A DNA stretch of 64,000 nucleotides from Chthonomonas sp. UBA1950 (GTDB lineage Bacteria > Armatimonadota > Fimbriimonadia > Fimbriimonadales > Fimbriimonadaceae): the NCBI GenBank assembly GCA_002336105.1, contig DDEQ01000044.1, positions 6,894 to 70,893 of the forward strand, given 5' to 3'. The position numbers and the translations under genes were made by a program. Every line of letters starts with the position of its first letter. The first letter of the stretch is position 1. Below the pieces are notes generated by a model, which saw nothing but the letters and a program-made list of their open reading frames with translations, had not been told where the DNA came from and did no database searches. Positions 1-8,704 of the stretch are shown one piece after another.

Positions 1-2
1 CA

Positions 3-1295
3 TTCGTCGCCTGGGGAACTCGAGTTGGCGTTATCGTAGTTGCTTGCGCTACTACCATTTTCTTTGCTAGCCCATCACCTACTGTAGTCACCTATACAGA
101 GGATCTTTCGGGGTGGCAAATGAATCCGTACTCGGGAGTCGTGAATGTGACAGTAAACGGTGAGCCTGTTCATCAAGCACAGGCTCATCTTTCGATAAGG
201 TACGGCGAATATGGACGCAAATACATCACGATTCCAGTTCGAGATGGAAAGCTGGTTCTGCCAGATTTGAAACTTCAAGGAAAATCCTGGGCTTCGATCT
301 GGATCGAAACGCCGGAACTGGCTTGGCATATTGAGCAGATTTGGCCCCGTGCAACGAAGCTGACGACGGTTCAGATGACCAGAACCACGCGGATGTATCG
401 TGGCACCTTGTTGCTTCCCGACGGCAAGCCTGCGAAGAACATGTACGTTACACCCAGGATCATTGTAGAAATGAAAAACAGCGGTCCTAATGACCCTCGC
501 GGAATCATCTTTTTAAAAGACGAGGACTACCTGATGTTCTTCTCGACTGGGAAAGACGGGCATTTTGCCTTTCCAAACCTCGGAGACAATATGGAGGTTC
601 AGCTTGAGGTCATCGACCCGCGTTACGCGCGGTTGGGATTTGAAGACAGGATAAAGATGGAAACAAAGGACGTCCTCAATCCAAAGCCCATTCGACTGCA
701 GAGTGCATGTTCAGTGTCTGGGAAAGTGAGGCTAAACGGTAAACCAGTTCTGGGAATGAAAGTTTCAGCGCGAGGCGCTCGTCAAAATGTAGATGGCTGG
801 GGTGACGATGTCACAGACAAAAACGGATACTACAAGATTAATCGTCTCAGAAAAGGGATCTATAACGTTGCTCTCGACTTGAGTGAAAACCAACTGCAGT
901 CATTCACGGCTCCGGCTGTTGAAGTGTCTGCGGAGTCAGGGGCTCATGCGAAAGGTAAGGATTTTGACCTTATTCCGGGAGCCGTGATAGAAGGGACTCT
1001 GCTTAACCAAGACGGCACTCCGAGACAAGGAACTGTCGGAATCTACGGGCCAGCGCGTCCTGACACTGGAGCGTGGGTTCAAAGCGTCCATACCGATTCG
1101 AAAGGCTGGTTTCGAACACGAGTTCCCGCCGGAAAGAACCGCCTCTATTGCATGGATGGCCAGATGACAGGTGAGCAGATCATCGAAGTCGAAAATGGCA
1201 AGGCGTATAAGGTCTCATTGCGGGTTGCTCCGCAAGACCCTGAACAACAATATTGGACGCCAACTTACAAGAAGAGTCGAACTTCTAACAAGTAA
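3..1295 (+). CDS. Membrane-anchored carboxypeptidase-regulatory-like (beta-sandwich repeat) protein, 5' partial
   Basis: The frame is open back to the left edge of the window, so the true start lies outside. The visible N-terminus has a hydrophobic stretch (GVIVVACATTIFFA) just before the part that begins at the internal ATG at 120. This looks like a single membrane anchor with a large extracytoplasmic region behind it. After it come at least three repeats of the type G-x-V/L-x-x-x-G-K-P-x-x-x-x-V followed by D-x-x-G-x-F/Y, near residues 92, 196 and 286 counted from the ATG at 120. That is the pattern of CarboxypepD_reg / Cna-B-like beta-sandwich domains, which act as structural or binding modules. 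No catalytic motif is visible. The fold family is fairly clear; the cellular role is unknown. In related lineages such proteins often carry an N-terminal anti-sigma or sigma-linked segment, but that part is not in the window. Confidence 0.7.
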   Translation, partial: FVAWGTRVGVIVVACATTIFFASPSPTVVTYTEDLSGWQMNPYSGVVNVTVNGEPVHQAQAHLSIRYGEYGRKYITIPVRDGKLVLPDLKLQGKSWASIWIETPELAWHIEQIWPRATKLTTVQMTRTTRMYRGTLLLPDGKPAKNMYVTPRIIVEMKNSGPNDPRGIIFLKDEDYLMFFSTGKDGHFAFPNLGDNMEVQLEVIDPRYARLGFEDRIKMETKDVLNPKPIRLQSACSVSGKVRLNGKPVLGMKVSARGARQNVDGWGDDVTDKNGYYKINRLRKGIYNVALDLSENQLQSFTAPAVEVSAESGAHAKGKDFDLIPGAVIEGTLLNQDGTPRQGTVGIYGPARPDTGAWVQSVHTDSKGWFRTRVPAGKNRLYCMDGQMTGEQIIEVENGKAYKVSLRVAPQDPEQQYWTPTYKKSRTSNK

Positions 1296-1371
1296 TTCCA
1301 GATGTTTCAAGTCTAATCCGGAGCCAGATGGTTGCTAAGGTCGAATCAATCCAACATTCATCTGGCACTGA

Positions 1372-2157
1372 CGAGGGCCGCGTAATCGTTCTATAGATAA
1401 CGAACAATCCATCTCTCTAAGCAGATATGAACTTGGCAGAGCCCACAGCGTGGCGGCGATTCAGGTTTCCGAGGCGCAAGAACAGGTTGAGGAGACACTG
1501 CATCGTGCCGCTTGGACAGAGGGTACAGAAGTTGTTGTTTGGCCCGAGTTTGGCGGAATCTGGTTCATTCTCAACGGCAAAGCTGATGAACTCGCGAGAA
1601 TTACCGCGAATTGCGCACCATCTGTGACGACTTTCGAAGACAACCATAAACCCTTACCTCACAAAGTAGCGGGTGCGTTCGCAGGAGGAAAGGAGCTTGC
1701 CCGCTATGAATAGAGAAGGATGTTTGGTAGCGAAAAGCGAATGTACGAACCCGGTCAGGAAGCCAAAGTCACTGACATTCCAGGGATTCGGGTGGGGTTG
1801 TTGATCTGCTACGACCTGTGCTTTCCTTCGTTTGTTCCCAAAACTGTGGCACGTAAGGGAACCGATGTCATCACGCTACCTTGTATCGATCCGCCTTCGA
1901 GGAACGATGTGCTCGCGGCGATGCACACCTCATTCACTCCGTTTCGGTCGGCAGGATCCGGGGTTGCGATTGTCCGATCTGACGGATATGCCTGTTCGAT
2001 GATCACAGGCGGAGCCGGAGCAATCATCAAGGAACTCGGGAGCGGAGAGGGAAAGGTCGTTGCACGAACCAGGTCCTATTCAGCGCGACCGATAGAATTC
2101 TATGTCAGAGATTCTTGGGTTTGGATCAGTGGATTTCTCGTTCTCATTCCACGTTAG
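1372..2157 (+). pseudogene. Apolipoprotein N-acyltransferase (Lnt)-like nitrilase domain, truncated and interrupted by an amber codon
   Basis: One frame reads through from the stop at 1369 to 2157, broken only by TAG at 1711-1713. Before the TAG is a carbon-nitrogen hydrolase N-terminus (AAIQVS, then WPEF with the expected catalytic Glu). After it come RRMFGSE, LLICYDLCFPS (catalytic Cys) and a C-terminal hydrophobic segment ending SWVWISGFLVLIPR, like the last membrane helix of Lnt. In Lnt the catalytic Lys lies in a Y-x-K-x-H-L-x-P-F-G-E motif; here the same place reads Y-E-stop-R-R-M-F-G-S-E. The amber codon therefore sits where AAG/AAA for Lys is expected. The N-terminal membrane helices of Lnt are missing and there is no room for them. 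Most likely a decaying gene. If expressed in two parts, GTG 1450 and ATG 1720 are possible starts. Confidence 0.65.
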
Positions 2158-2478
2158 CCAGAAAATTAGGAATCAGGCGTGTCGCGAACGTTCAGAAGTT
2201 TGAAGAGCTTCTGCAACATCCCTCACAATGATCGTTTTGGATTTGTCTGTACGTAGTTGTTCGAGCAATTTAAGTACAACCAGAAGCGCTCCTTGGAGTA
2301 TTTACGATATCTGTGAGTGCTATTTCGTGTGAAAGGTTTGTATCAAGCCGAACTGTAGTGCGCGAAATTCACAAAGTGGTTTGATGGTTCAATTATGCGG
2401 TCGTGACTATTGGGCTAATGCGGAGTTCTTAACGGAACAACGCAAGCCAGCCCCCTTGCGGGGTAAATTGTTCGAAGC
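2158..2478. other. Intergenic region before the nuo operon
   Basis: About 320 bases without a convincing gene. No clear sigma-70 promoter could be fixed for nuoH; TTGATG near 2371 with a weak A/T-rich box downstream is the best guess. A small C4-ttgc-G4 hairpin (about 2452-2463) lies some 15 bases before the nuoH GTG and could influence its translation. No tRNA or riboswitch was recognised. Confidence 0.4.
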
Positions 2479-3810
2479 GTGCAGACGATCTTCGACTGGT
2501 GTAATAAGGTGAGCGAAGCTTTCATGGCTTGGCCGGCAGCAGTTCAGGCTGTCGTAAGAGCCCTGTTGTTGCTTCTTCCCGTACTGATGTTGGTGCCTGG
2601 CCTCATTTGGTGGGAGCGTCGGCTTCTTAGCTGGATGCAAGACCGAATCGGACCGAACCGTGTTGGCCCATTTGGACTTTTGCAACCGATTGCCGACGGT
2701 GTGAAACTCTTCATGAAAGAAGACATCACTCCATCTGCAGTTGATCGAGCGATCTATTTCATCGCTCCGGCGGTTGCTTTGTTCCCGGCATTTGCGATCG
2801 GTGGAACAATGCCTTGGGGGCCAAACAGATGGTTGACCCCTGTTGCTGATGTCAATATCGGAGTTCTATACATCCTTGCGATCTCCTCATTAGGCGTGTA
2901 TGGAATCGTATTGGGTGGATATGCCGCGAATAATAAGTACTCCTTGATGGGTGGCTTGCGATCTTCCGCTCAGCTCATCAGTTATGAGTTGGCGATGGGC
3001 ATGTCATTAGCTTGCATCGTCTTGGCTACGGGCTCGCTTAAGATGACCGATATGGTCGCCGCTCAGGAAGGTCCGCTTTGGGGTGTTGTTCCTGTTATTC
3101 AGAACTGGTTCCTATTCACTCCATACGGTGCGATTTCGTTTGTGATCTTTGTTATCTGTATGATCGCCGAAACGAACCGAGCGCCGTTCGACTTGCCTGA
3201 AGCTGAAAACGAGTTGATCGCTGGTTATCACACTGAGTACAGCTCGATGAAGTTCGCAGTGTTCTTCATGGGCGAATACGCGGCGATGATGCTCTTCGGC
3301 GGAATCCTTTCCTGCGTCTTCCTCGGTGGTCATAATTTTGTTCCGATTAACTGGGATGGACTCGCACATTCGGCGCCCGCTCTGAGCTGGGTTGCTGGAG
3401 TCTTCGGAAACCTCAACTACTATCTGGCTCCGATCTGGTTCCTCGGTAAGTGCGCAGGTGTTATCACTTTCTACATCTGGTTGCGAGCGACACTCCCAAG
3501 GCTTCGATATGACCAGTTGATGAACCTTGGTTGGAAGACCTTGTTGCCATTGGCAACGGCTAACTTTGTGGTCGTCGCGCTTTGGATTCTCGCGACGAGA
3601 CTCATGAGCGAGTCGCAAGGTCAAACGATGGGGTCCATTCTAGGATTTGTTGCCGCGATCATCGCCGGTTCGATTATCTATCTGCTGTGGAAAGCGATCT
3701 TCCTGAGTCGAAAAGGTGATCTACTTCAGCCACGAGATATTGATATGGTCAAGCCTGCTGTCGAAGCTCGAACGGTAGAAATGGTTGATCCCAATGCGGG
3801 GGTTGCATAG
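2479..3810 (+). CDS. nuoH: NADH-quinone oxidoreductase subunit H
   Basis: NuoH is the membrane subunit of respiratory complex I that forms the quinone-binding chamber at the junction with the peripheral arm. The protein has about 443 residues and many membrane helices. It carries the family signature in the first loop (ERRLLSWMQDRIGPNRVGPF, then LQPIADGVKLFMKED) and the acidic motif ETNRAPFDLPEAE with EYSSMKFA after it. The C-terminus carries an extra helix and a charged tail, so the protein is longer than the roughly 325 residues of E. coli NuoH. The start is GTG at 2479; GTG 2509 or ATG 2524 are alternatives. It is the first gene of nuoH-J-K-L-M-(URO-D)-N. nuoA-G and nuoI are not present here and must lie elsewhere. 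Confidence 0.97.
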   Translation: MQTIFDWCNKVSEAFMAWPAAVQAVVRALLLLLPVLMLVPGLIWWERRLLSWMQDRIGPNRVGPFGLLQPIADGVKLFMKEDITPSAVDRAIYFIAPAVALFPAFAIGGTMPWGPNRWLTPVADVNIGVLYILAISSLGVYGIVLGGYAANNKYSLMGGLRSSAQLISYELAMGMSLACIVLATGSLKMTDMVAAQEGPLWGVVPVIQNWFLFTPYGAISFVIFVICMIAETNRAPFDLPEAENELIAGYHTEYSSMKFAVFFMGEYAAMMLFGGILSCVFLGGHNFVPINWDGLAHSAPALSWVAGVFGNLNYYLAPIWFLGKCAGVITFYIWLRATLPRLRYDQLMNLGWKTLLPLATANFVVVALWILATRLMSESQGQTMGSILGFVAAIIAGSIIYLLWKAIFLSRKGDLLQPRDIDMVKPAVEARTVEMVDPNAGVA

Positions 3811-3814
3811 TTTT

Positions 3815-4354
3815 ATGGGTGCTCAGATTCTTGGAGTAACGTTAACTCCCAACCTCATGGTGTTTGGTGGGTTGGCTACGCTGTCTGCGCTTTGCGCCGT
3901 TGGTGTTGTCGCTTTCCCGAACGCAGTGCGCAGCGCGCTCTGCCTGGTAGTCAACTTCTTTCTTCTTGCGTTCGTGTATTTCACTTTGAATGCAGAGATG
4001 ATGGGGATCACCCAAATCGTTGTCTACACAGGCGCGATTATGGTTTTGTTCTTGTTCGTCATCATGCTGCTGAACCTTGGCGCGCCGCAAGCCTTGAAAG
4101 AGAAGCTTGATTTCAAGACTCCCTTAGGGTTGCTTCTAGGAGTTGCGCTCTTTGGTCTTGTTGGGTCCCAACTGCTTCCAACATTTGTTGGCGTTACTCA
4201 GGTTCAGACCACGGGAGCTTTAGAAGCATTTGGATCGCCTCAAGCAGTTGGACGATCGCTTTTCTCTGACTACGTGGTTCCTTTTGAGGCGGTGAGCATT
4301 TTGCTCCTAGTCGGAATTGTTGGCTCGATCCTTTTGGCCAAGAGGAAGATATGA
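3815..4354 (+). CDS. nuoJ: NADH-quinone oxidoreductase subunit J
   Basis: NuoJ is a hydrophobic subunit of the complex I membrane arm that links the quinone chamber to the antiporter-like subunits. The protein has about 179 residues and five predicted membrane helices. It has the typical FVYFTLNAEMMGITQIVVYTG stretch (kept here to its core: ITQIVVYTGAIMVLFLFVIM) that contains the pi-bulge helix of this family. The chosen start is ATG 3815, four bases after the nuoH stop, with a G-rich stretch at about 3797-3802. An ATG at 3794 overlapping nuoH is possible. nuoI, which often sits between nuoH and nuoJ, is absent. Confidence 0.95.
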   Translation: MGAQILGVTLTPNLMVFGGLATLSALCAVGVVAFPNAVRSALCLVVNFFLLAFVYFTLNAEMMGITQIVVYTGAIMVLFLFVIMLLNLGAPQALKEKLDFKTPLGLLLGVALFGLVGSQLLPTFVGVTQVQTTGALEAFGSPQAVGRSLFSDYVVPFEAVSILLLVGIVGSILLAKRKI

Positions 4355-4388
4355 ACGGTTTTAGTGGATTTCGAATCGGAGGTTTGAG

Positions 4389-4733
4389 ATGAACGGAGTT
4401 CCTCTCGCGGCCTATCTTTCGCTGGGTCTATTCATGTTTGTGACAGGCGTTGTTGGCGTCATGATTCGCCGCAACCCGATTGTTGTTTTCATGTGTATCG
4501 AATTGATGCTGAACTCAGTGAATCTGACGTTCATCTCGTTTGCTAGATACAGTCATGCGGCTCAGGTTTCGCAAGACGCTGCGGCCCATAGTGCAATGGC
4601 AGGCCAGATGATGGTCATCTTTGTTATGGCTGTTGCGGCGGCTGAGGTTGCTGTCGGGCTTGGCATTATCATGGCAATCTTTAGGTTGCGCAACAACATC
4701 GATATCGACGAATTGAACTTGCTAAAGGGTTAG
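4389..4733 (+). CDS. nuoK: NADH-quinone oxidoreductase subunit K
   Basis: NuoK is a small three-helix subunit of the complex I membrane arm with conserved Glu residues in helices 2 and 3 that take part in proton transfer. The protein has 114 residues. Helix 2 carries CIELMLNSVNLTF, the NuoK signature, and helix 3 carries AAAEVAVGLGIIMAIFR. The start at ATG 4389 has a good GGAGG Shine-Dalgarno at 4379-4383. It lies 34 bases after nuoJ and 30 before nuoL. Confidence 0.96.
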   Translation: MNGVPLAAYLSLGLFMFVTGVVGVMIRRNPIVVFMCIELMLNSVNLTFISFARYSHAAQVSQDAAAHSAMAGQMMVIFVMAVAAAEVAVGLGIIMAIFRLRNNIDIDELNLLKG

Positions 4734-4763
4734 GGCAGAACGTTACTGACTCAATAAAAACAA

Positions 4764-6953
4764 ATGGGCGACTTTGGACTGATTTGGATAGTGCTTCTCC
4801 TTCCTGTGGTTGGATTCTTAATTCAATCGCTGTTGGGTAAGCGTATTGCCGAAACGGCTGGTAAGCGTGTTTTAGGAACGATTGCTGTTCTCCCGATTGC
4901 GCTTGGCTTCGTCGTCGGCCTGTTGCTGACACAAAAGCTCGCAGGGCTATCGCCGGACGCAAGGTCCGTCGTAGTTCCGGGTTTTGATTGGATAAGCGTT
5001 ATGGGCTTGCGAATTCCGTTCGAGGCGCTTGTTGATCCGCTTTCGATGACGATGGTCTTGATCATCACAGGAATCGGCTCGCTCATTCACCTGTACGCAA
5101 CGGGATATATGGCCGAGGAAAAGGACTACGCCCGGTTCTTTACTTACCTGAACCTGTTCGTTGCCTCGATGCTGATGCTTGTTTTGGGCAATAACCTGGC
5201 CCTCTTGTTCATCGGTTGGGAAGGCGTCGGCCTTTGTAGTTATCTGCTCATCGGCTTTTGGTACAAGGATCTTAACAATAGCAAAGCGGCAAACAAGGCA
5301 TTTATCACCAACCGAATTGGTGACTGGGGTTTGACCCTTGGCATTTTTGGAATCTTTGCTTTACTTGCCGGTAACGCAAGCCAGTCGAGCATCGCTGATG
5401 GCCGTTGGCTCAGCTACGATACGATGCTACCAGCGCTGACCAAGGCGCTTGCGGCTAACCCAGGAATGGCGACCGTTATCGGGCTATTGCTGTTTGTTGG
5501 TGCTTGCGGTAAATCGGCTCAGTTCCCGCTGTATCTATGGTTGCCAGATGCAATGGCTGGCCCAACGCCAGTCTCTGCACTCATCCATGCTGCGACAATG
5601 GTTACCTCGGGCGTTGTGCTTTTGAACAGAATGCACGTCGTCTTCGAGTATTCGACAGTTGCATCAGCTGTTATTGCCGGAGTTGGCGCGTTCACGGCTC
5701 TTTTTGCTGCTCTGGTGGCCTTTGGTCAAACCGACATCAAGAAAGTGCTCGCGTACTCAACCGTGTCGCAGTTGGGCTTCATGTTCGTTGCTTGCGGCTC
5801 GGGCGCTTATTGGGCGGGCATGTTCCACGTGACCACACACGCATTCTTTAAGGCGCTCTTGTTCCTTGGTTCTGGAGCGGTTATCCATGCGATGGCTCAC
5901 AACCAAGACATGCGCAACTACGGCGGACTTCAAAAGTATCTGAAAATCACGTTTATCACGATGCTAACCGGATATATCGCGATTTCAGGTTTCGCAATTC
6001 CACACGTTTTCGGTTTCGCAGGCTACTACTCAAAAGAAGCCATTATTGGTAGCGCGCTGGCCGGTAACCATGCTGTTCTGGGTGAAGGCGCAAGCGAAAT
6101 TAACGTCGGAGTCATTTCTGGTTGGGTCGCGTTGTTCACGGCTTTCTTAACAGCGTGTTACATGACTCGAATGACCTGGCTAACATTCTTTGGGCCAGAG
6201 CGTTGGCGTCAAATCCCCGTTGCGGTGCATCACGAACACGAAGAGCATGAACATGAGCACAGTCACGAACATGTCCACCATGGTGCGCATGATCACGGCC
6301 CTGACGTACACGGCTTCTTCTATACCGATGAAGAAGTAGCGGCACGCGAAGAGCACGAACACGCTCACCACGAACTCGATGGCAGCCACGCACCTCATGA
6401 GGTACCGCCCAGTATGTGGGTTCCGCTCGCACTGTTAGCGGTCGCCTCGGTTTTCTCGGGCTACTTCATGGAGCACGACGAGGCGTTTTACAAGTGGTTG
6501 TATCCGAACAACTTGCCGATTCTTGGCGAAGTTTCAGTTCATCCGCACCATGTTGATCTGGTTATGCTATCTGCCATCGCCGCATTTGGTGGGTTGATCC
6601 TCGGTGCAGCGGTTTACTGGAAGGGCCTGCCGAAGTCCGAAGGCTGGGACCTCAGCAAGTGGAACCCCCTTCGAAAGCTGGCTGGAAATCAGTTTGGTTA
6701 CGACGCGGCAATGATGACTCTCGTTGTCGAAGGCGGAGACGGTCTCGGCAAACTTCTTTGGAAGGGTTTTGATGCTGGGTTTGTTGACGGAATCGTCAAC
6801 GGTATTGGTCTACTCGCCACAAGCCTTGGAAAAGGACTTCGGGTGCTTCAAACGGGCCTTGTCCGTGGCTACGCACTCCTGATGGTGCTTGGCGGCTTAT
6901 TTATCATGGGATACTTTGTCTACGCGCTGAATATTCTAGGAGGTGTTCGCTAG
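4764..6953 (+). CDS. nuoL: NADH-quinone oxidoreductase subunit L with a histidine-rich loop
   Basis: NuoL is the distal antiporter-like proton pump of complex I with the long lateral helix. The protein has 729 residues. Family motifs seen include LFIGWEGVGLCSYLLIGFW, GKSAQFPLYLWLPDAMAGPT, SALIHAATMVTSG and AYSTVSQLGFM. The C-terminal lateral-helix part and last helix are present. Between the antiporter core and the C-terminal region there is a hydrophilic loop (6225-6401) with 19 His in 59 residues, mixed with Glu and Asp; this is much longer and more His-rich than in E. coli. Its stop TAG (6951-6953) overlaps the nuoM GTG by one base. Confidence 0.96.
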   Translation: MGDFGLIWIVLLLPVVGFLIQSLLGKRIAETAGKRVLGTIAVLPIALGFVVGLLLTQKLAGLSPDARSVVVPGFDWISVMGLRIPFEALVDPLSMTMVLIITGIGSLIHLYATGYMAEEKDYARFFTYLNLFVASMLMLVLGNNLALLFIGWEGVGLCSYLLIGFWYKDLNNSKAANKAFITNRIGDWGLTLGIFGIFALLAGNASQSSIADGRWLSYDTMLPALTKALAANPGMATVIGLLLFVGACGKSAQFPLYLWLPDAMAGPTPVSALIHAATMVTSGVVLLNRMHVVFEYSTVASAVIAGVGAFTALFAALVAFGQTDIKKVLAYSTVSQLGFMFVACGSGAYWAGMFHVTTHAFFKALLFLGSGAVIHAMAHNQDMRNYGGLQKYLKITFITMLTGYIAISGFAIPHVFGFAGYYSKEAIIGSALAGNHAVLGEGASEINVGVISGWVALFTAFLTACYMTRMTWLTFFGPERWRQIPVAVHHEHEEHEHEHSHEHVHHGAHDHGPDVHGFFYTDEEVAAREEHEHAHHELDGSHAPHEVPPSMWVPLALLAVASVFSGYFMEHDEAFYKWLYPNNLPILGEVSVHPHHVDLVMLSAIAAFGGLILGAAVYWKGLPKSEGWDLSKWNPLRKLAGNQFGYDAAMMTLVVEGGDGLGKLLWKGFDAGFVDGIVNGIGLLATSLGKGLRVLQTGLVRGYALLMVLGGLFIMGYFVYALNILGGVR
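6225..6401 (+). other. Histidine-rich loop coding segment inside nuoL
   Basis: This segment codes for a loop starting VHHEHEEHEHEHSHEH and ending SHAPHE, with 19 His, many Glu and a few Asp in 59 residues. It sits between two hydrophobic blocks of NuoL. Such a loop could bind Zn, Ni or Cu or buffer protons, but this is inferred from composition only. Confidence 0.85.
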
Positions 6954-8704
6954 TGCTTTCACTGATCACCTTCCTCCCGCTTCTTGGCGCGATTGTCGCG
7001 TTGTTGATGCCTGAGAGCGCAACCAAAGCGATCAAAGCATGGACGATCGGCATTGCCACCGCAACCTTCGGTGTCTCGCTATATGTTCTGTCTCAGTTCA
7101 AAGCTGACACTTTCCACTTCCAATTTATTGAGAAGTACAAGTGGATTCCTCAATTTGGAATCAGCTATTTCATGGGTGTTGACGGTATCGCCATTTGGCT
7201 CATCGCGCTAACAACATTCCTGACGGTGATCGCGCTAATCTTTAGCACGTACATCAACAAGCGGGTTCGTGCTTATTTCGCGTTGATTCTGTTCTTAGAG
7301 TCCGCGATGCTAGGCGTATTCGTTTCGCTTGACCTCGTTCTGTTCTACACCTTCTTTGAGTTCTCGCTTATCCCGATGTTCTTTTTGATTAACATCTGGG
7401 GAGGTGAACGCAGAACATACGCCGCATTTAAGTTCTTTATTTACACGTTTGCCGGATCAATCTTCATGTTGGTCGGCATGGTCGCTTTGGCGAACTTGTA
7501 TGCAAACGTTAATAACGGACACCTTAGCTTCAACCTGCTGGATCTACAGAGTGCCGCCGCAAACGGGACTTTGTGGAGCAACGCAATGCACTTGCAGCCC
7601 TTCATCTTCTGGCTGTTTGCCTTGGCGTTCTTGGTGAAGTGCCCTGCGTTTCCGTTCCATACCTGGCTGCCAGACGCACACGTAGAAGCACCCACCGCTG
7701 GTTCGGTCATCCTTGCTGGCGTACTCCTTAAGATGGGAACTTACGGTTTCCTTCGATTCTGTCTGCCGTTGTTCCCAGAGGCGACTCGACAAGCCGTGGT
7801 CCCGATCATGATCCTTGCCGTCGTCGGAATCATCTACGGAGCCATTGTAGCGGCAGTTCAGCCGGACGTTAAGAAGTTGGTCGCCTACTCATCCGTTGCG
7901 CACATGGGTTTCGTCCTTCTGGGCATCTTCTCATTGACTTATAACGGTCTATTGGGTGGCTCGATGCAGCAACTGAATCACGGTATCAGCACTGGTGCCT
8001 TGTTCCTTCTCATCGGTCTTATCTACGAGAGACGACACACTCGACAGTTCAAGGATTACGGCGGCATCAAATCGCAAATGCCGATTTTTGCCACGCTATT
8101 CTTAATCGTCATGCTAAGTAGTGTCGGATTGCCGGGACTGAACGGATTTATCGGAGAGTTCCTTGCGATGCTAGGTGCTTTTGAAGCTTGCTTCAACGGT
8201 GCTTATGGTCTCAATCTAGGATTTGCTGTCGTTGCTGGTTTTGGCGTTGTCTTAGCTGCTGTCTACCTGCTTTACATGTTCCAGCAGATGTTCTACGGCA
8301 AGAACGAGAATCCTGAGAACAAGAGGTTGAAGGATCTCAAGCCTTGGGAGATTGCTATCGTCTGTTCACTGGTGCTATTCGCTGTTTGGGGCGGTTTGTA
8401 TCCAAAGACTTTCCTTGCTCCAATGGAAGCTTCAGTTCAGGCAACGCGCCTAATGGTTGTGAATGAGCCTGGGCTTCGTCCGATGTGGAACAAGGCAACC
8501 GACGAAATTGATATGGCAGGTCAATCCAGCGACAAAGGTGCCTTTGTCGAGGTTGCCCCTAGATCACTCTCCGAGGTTGGTGGCCCTGTCGAGATCAAAA
8601 ACGTGATCGCACCAGCAAATCTACACATGCAAGGTGGAGGTCAAGTTAACGTCAAGACTCAGACCAAAGAGCACTTCGCAACTCGGCAAGGAGAAACGAA
8701 CTGA
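6953..8704 (+). CDS. nuoM: NADH-quinone oxidoreductase subunit M
   Basis: NuoM is an antiporter-like proton-pumping subunit of complex I. The protein has 583 residues. Conserved elements include the helix with FYTFFEFSLIPMFFLINIWG (catalytic Glu), KCPAFPFHTWLPDAHVEAPT (Lys and the discontinuous helix), KKLVAYSSVAHMGFVLLG and LPGLNGFIGEFLAM. The start is GTG 6953, which shares one base with the nuoL stop and follows AGGAGG at about 6939-6944. There is an extra hydrophilic C-terminal tail of about 70 residues after the last helix. Its TGA overlaps the apparent CTG start of the next gene. Confidence 0.96.
   Translation: MLSLITFLPLLGAIVALLMPESATKAIKAWTIGIATATFGVSLYVLSQFKADTFHFQFIEKYKWIPQFGISYFMGVDGIAIWLIALTTFLTVIALIFSTYINKRVRAYFALILFLESAMLGVFVSLDLVLFYTFFEFSLIPMFFLINIWGGERRTYAAFKFFIYTFAGSIFMLVGMVALANLYANVNNGHLSFNLLDLQSAAANGTLWSNAMHLQPFIFWLFALAFLVKCPAFPFHTWLPDAHVEAPTAGSVILAGVLLKMGTYGFLRFCLPLFPEATRQAVVPIMILAVVGIIYGAIVAAVQPDVKKLVAYSSVAHMGFVLLGIFSLTYNGLLGGSMQQLNHGISTGALFLLIGLIYERRHTRQFKDYGGIKSQMPIFATLFLIVMLSSVGLPGLNGFIGEFLAMLGAFEACFNGAYGLNLGFAVVAGFGVVLAAVYLLYMFQQMFYGKNENPENKRLKDLKPWEIAIVCSLVLFAVWGGLYPKTFLAPMEASVQATRLMVVNEPGLRPMWNKATDEIDMAGQSSDKGAFVEVAPRSLSEVGGPVEIKNVIAPANLHMQGGGQVNVKTQTKEHFATRQGETN

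Noticed and set aside
1720..2157. A separate 145-residue gene starting at ATG 1720
   Set aside because: Its sequence is only the C-terminal half of the nitrilase domain and lacks two of the three catalytic residues; it is better explained as part of the broken lnt-like gene.
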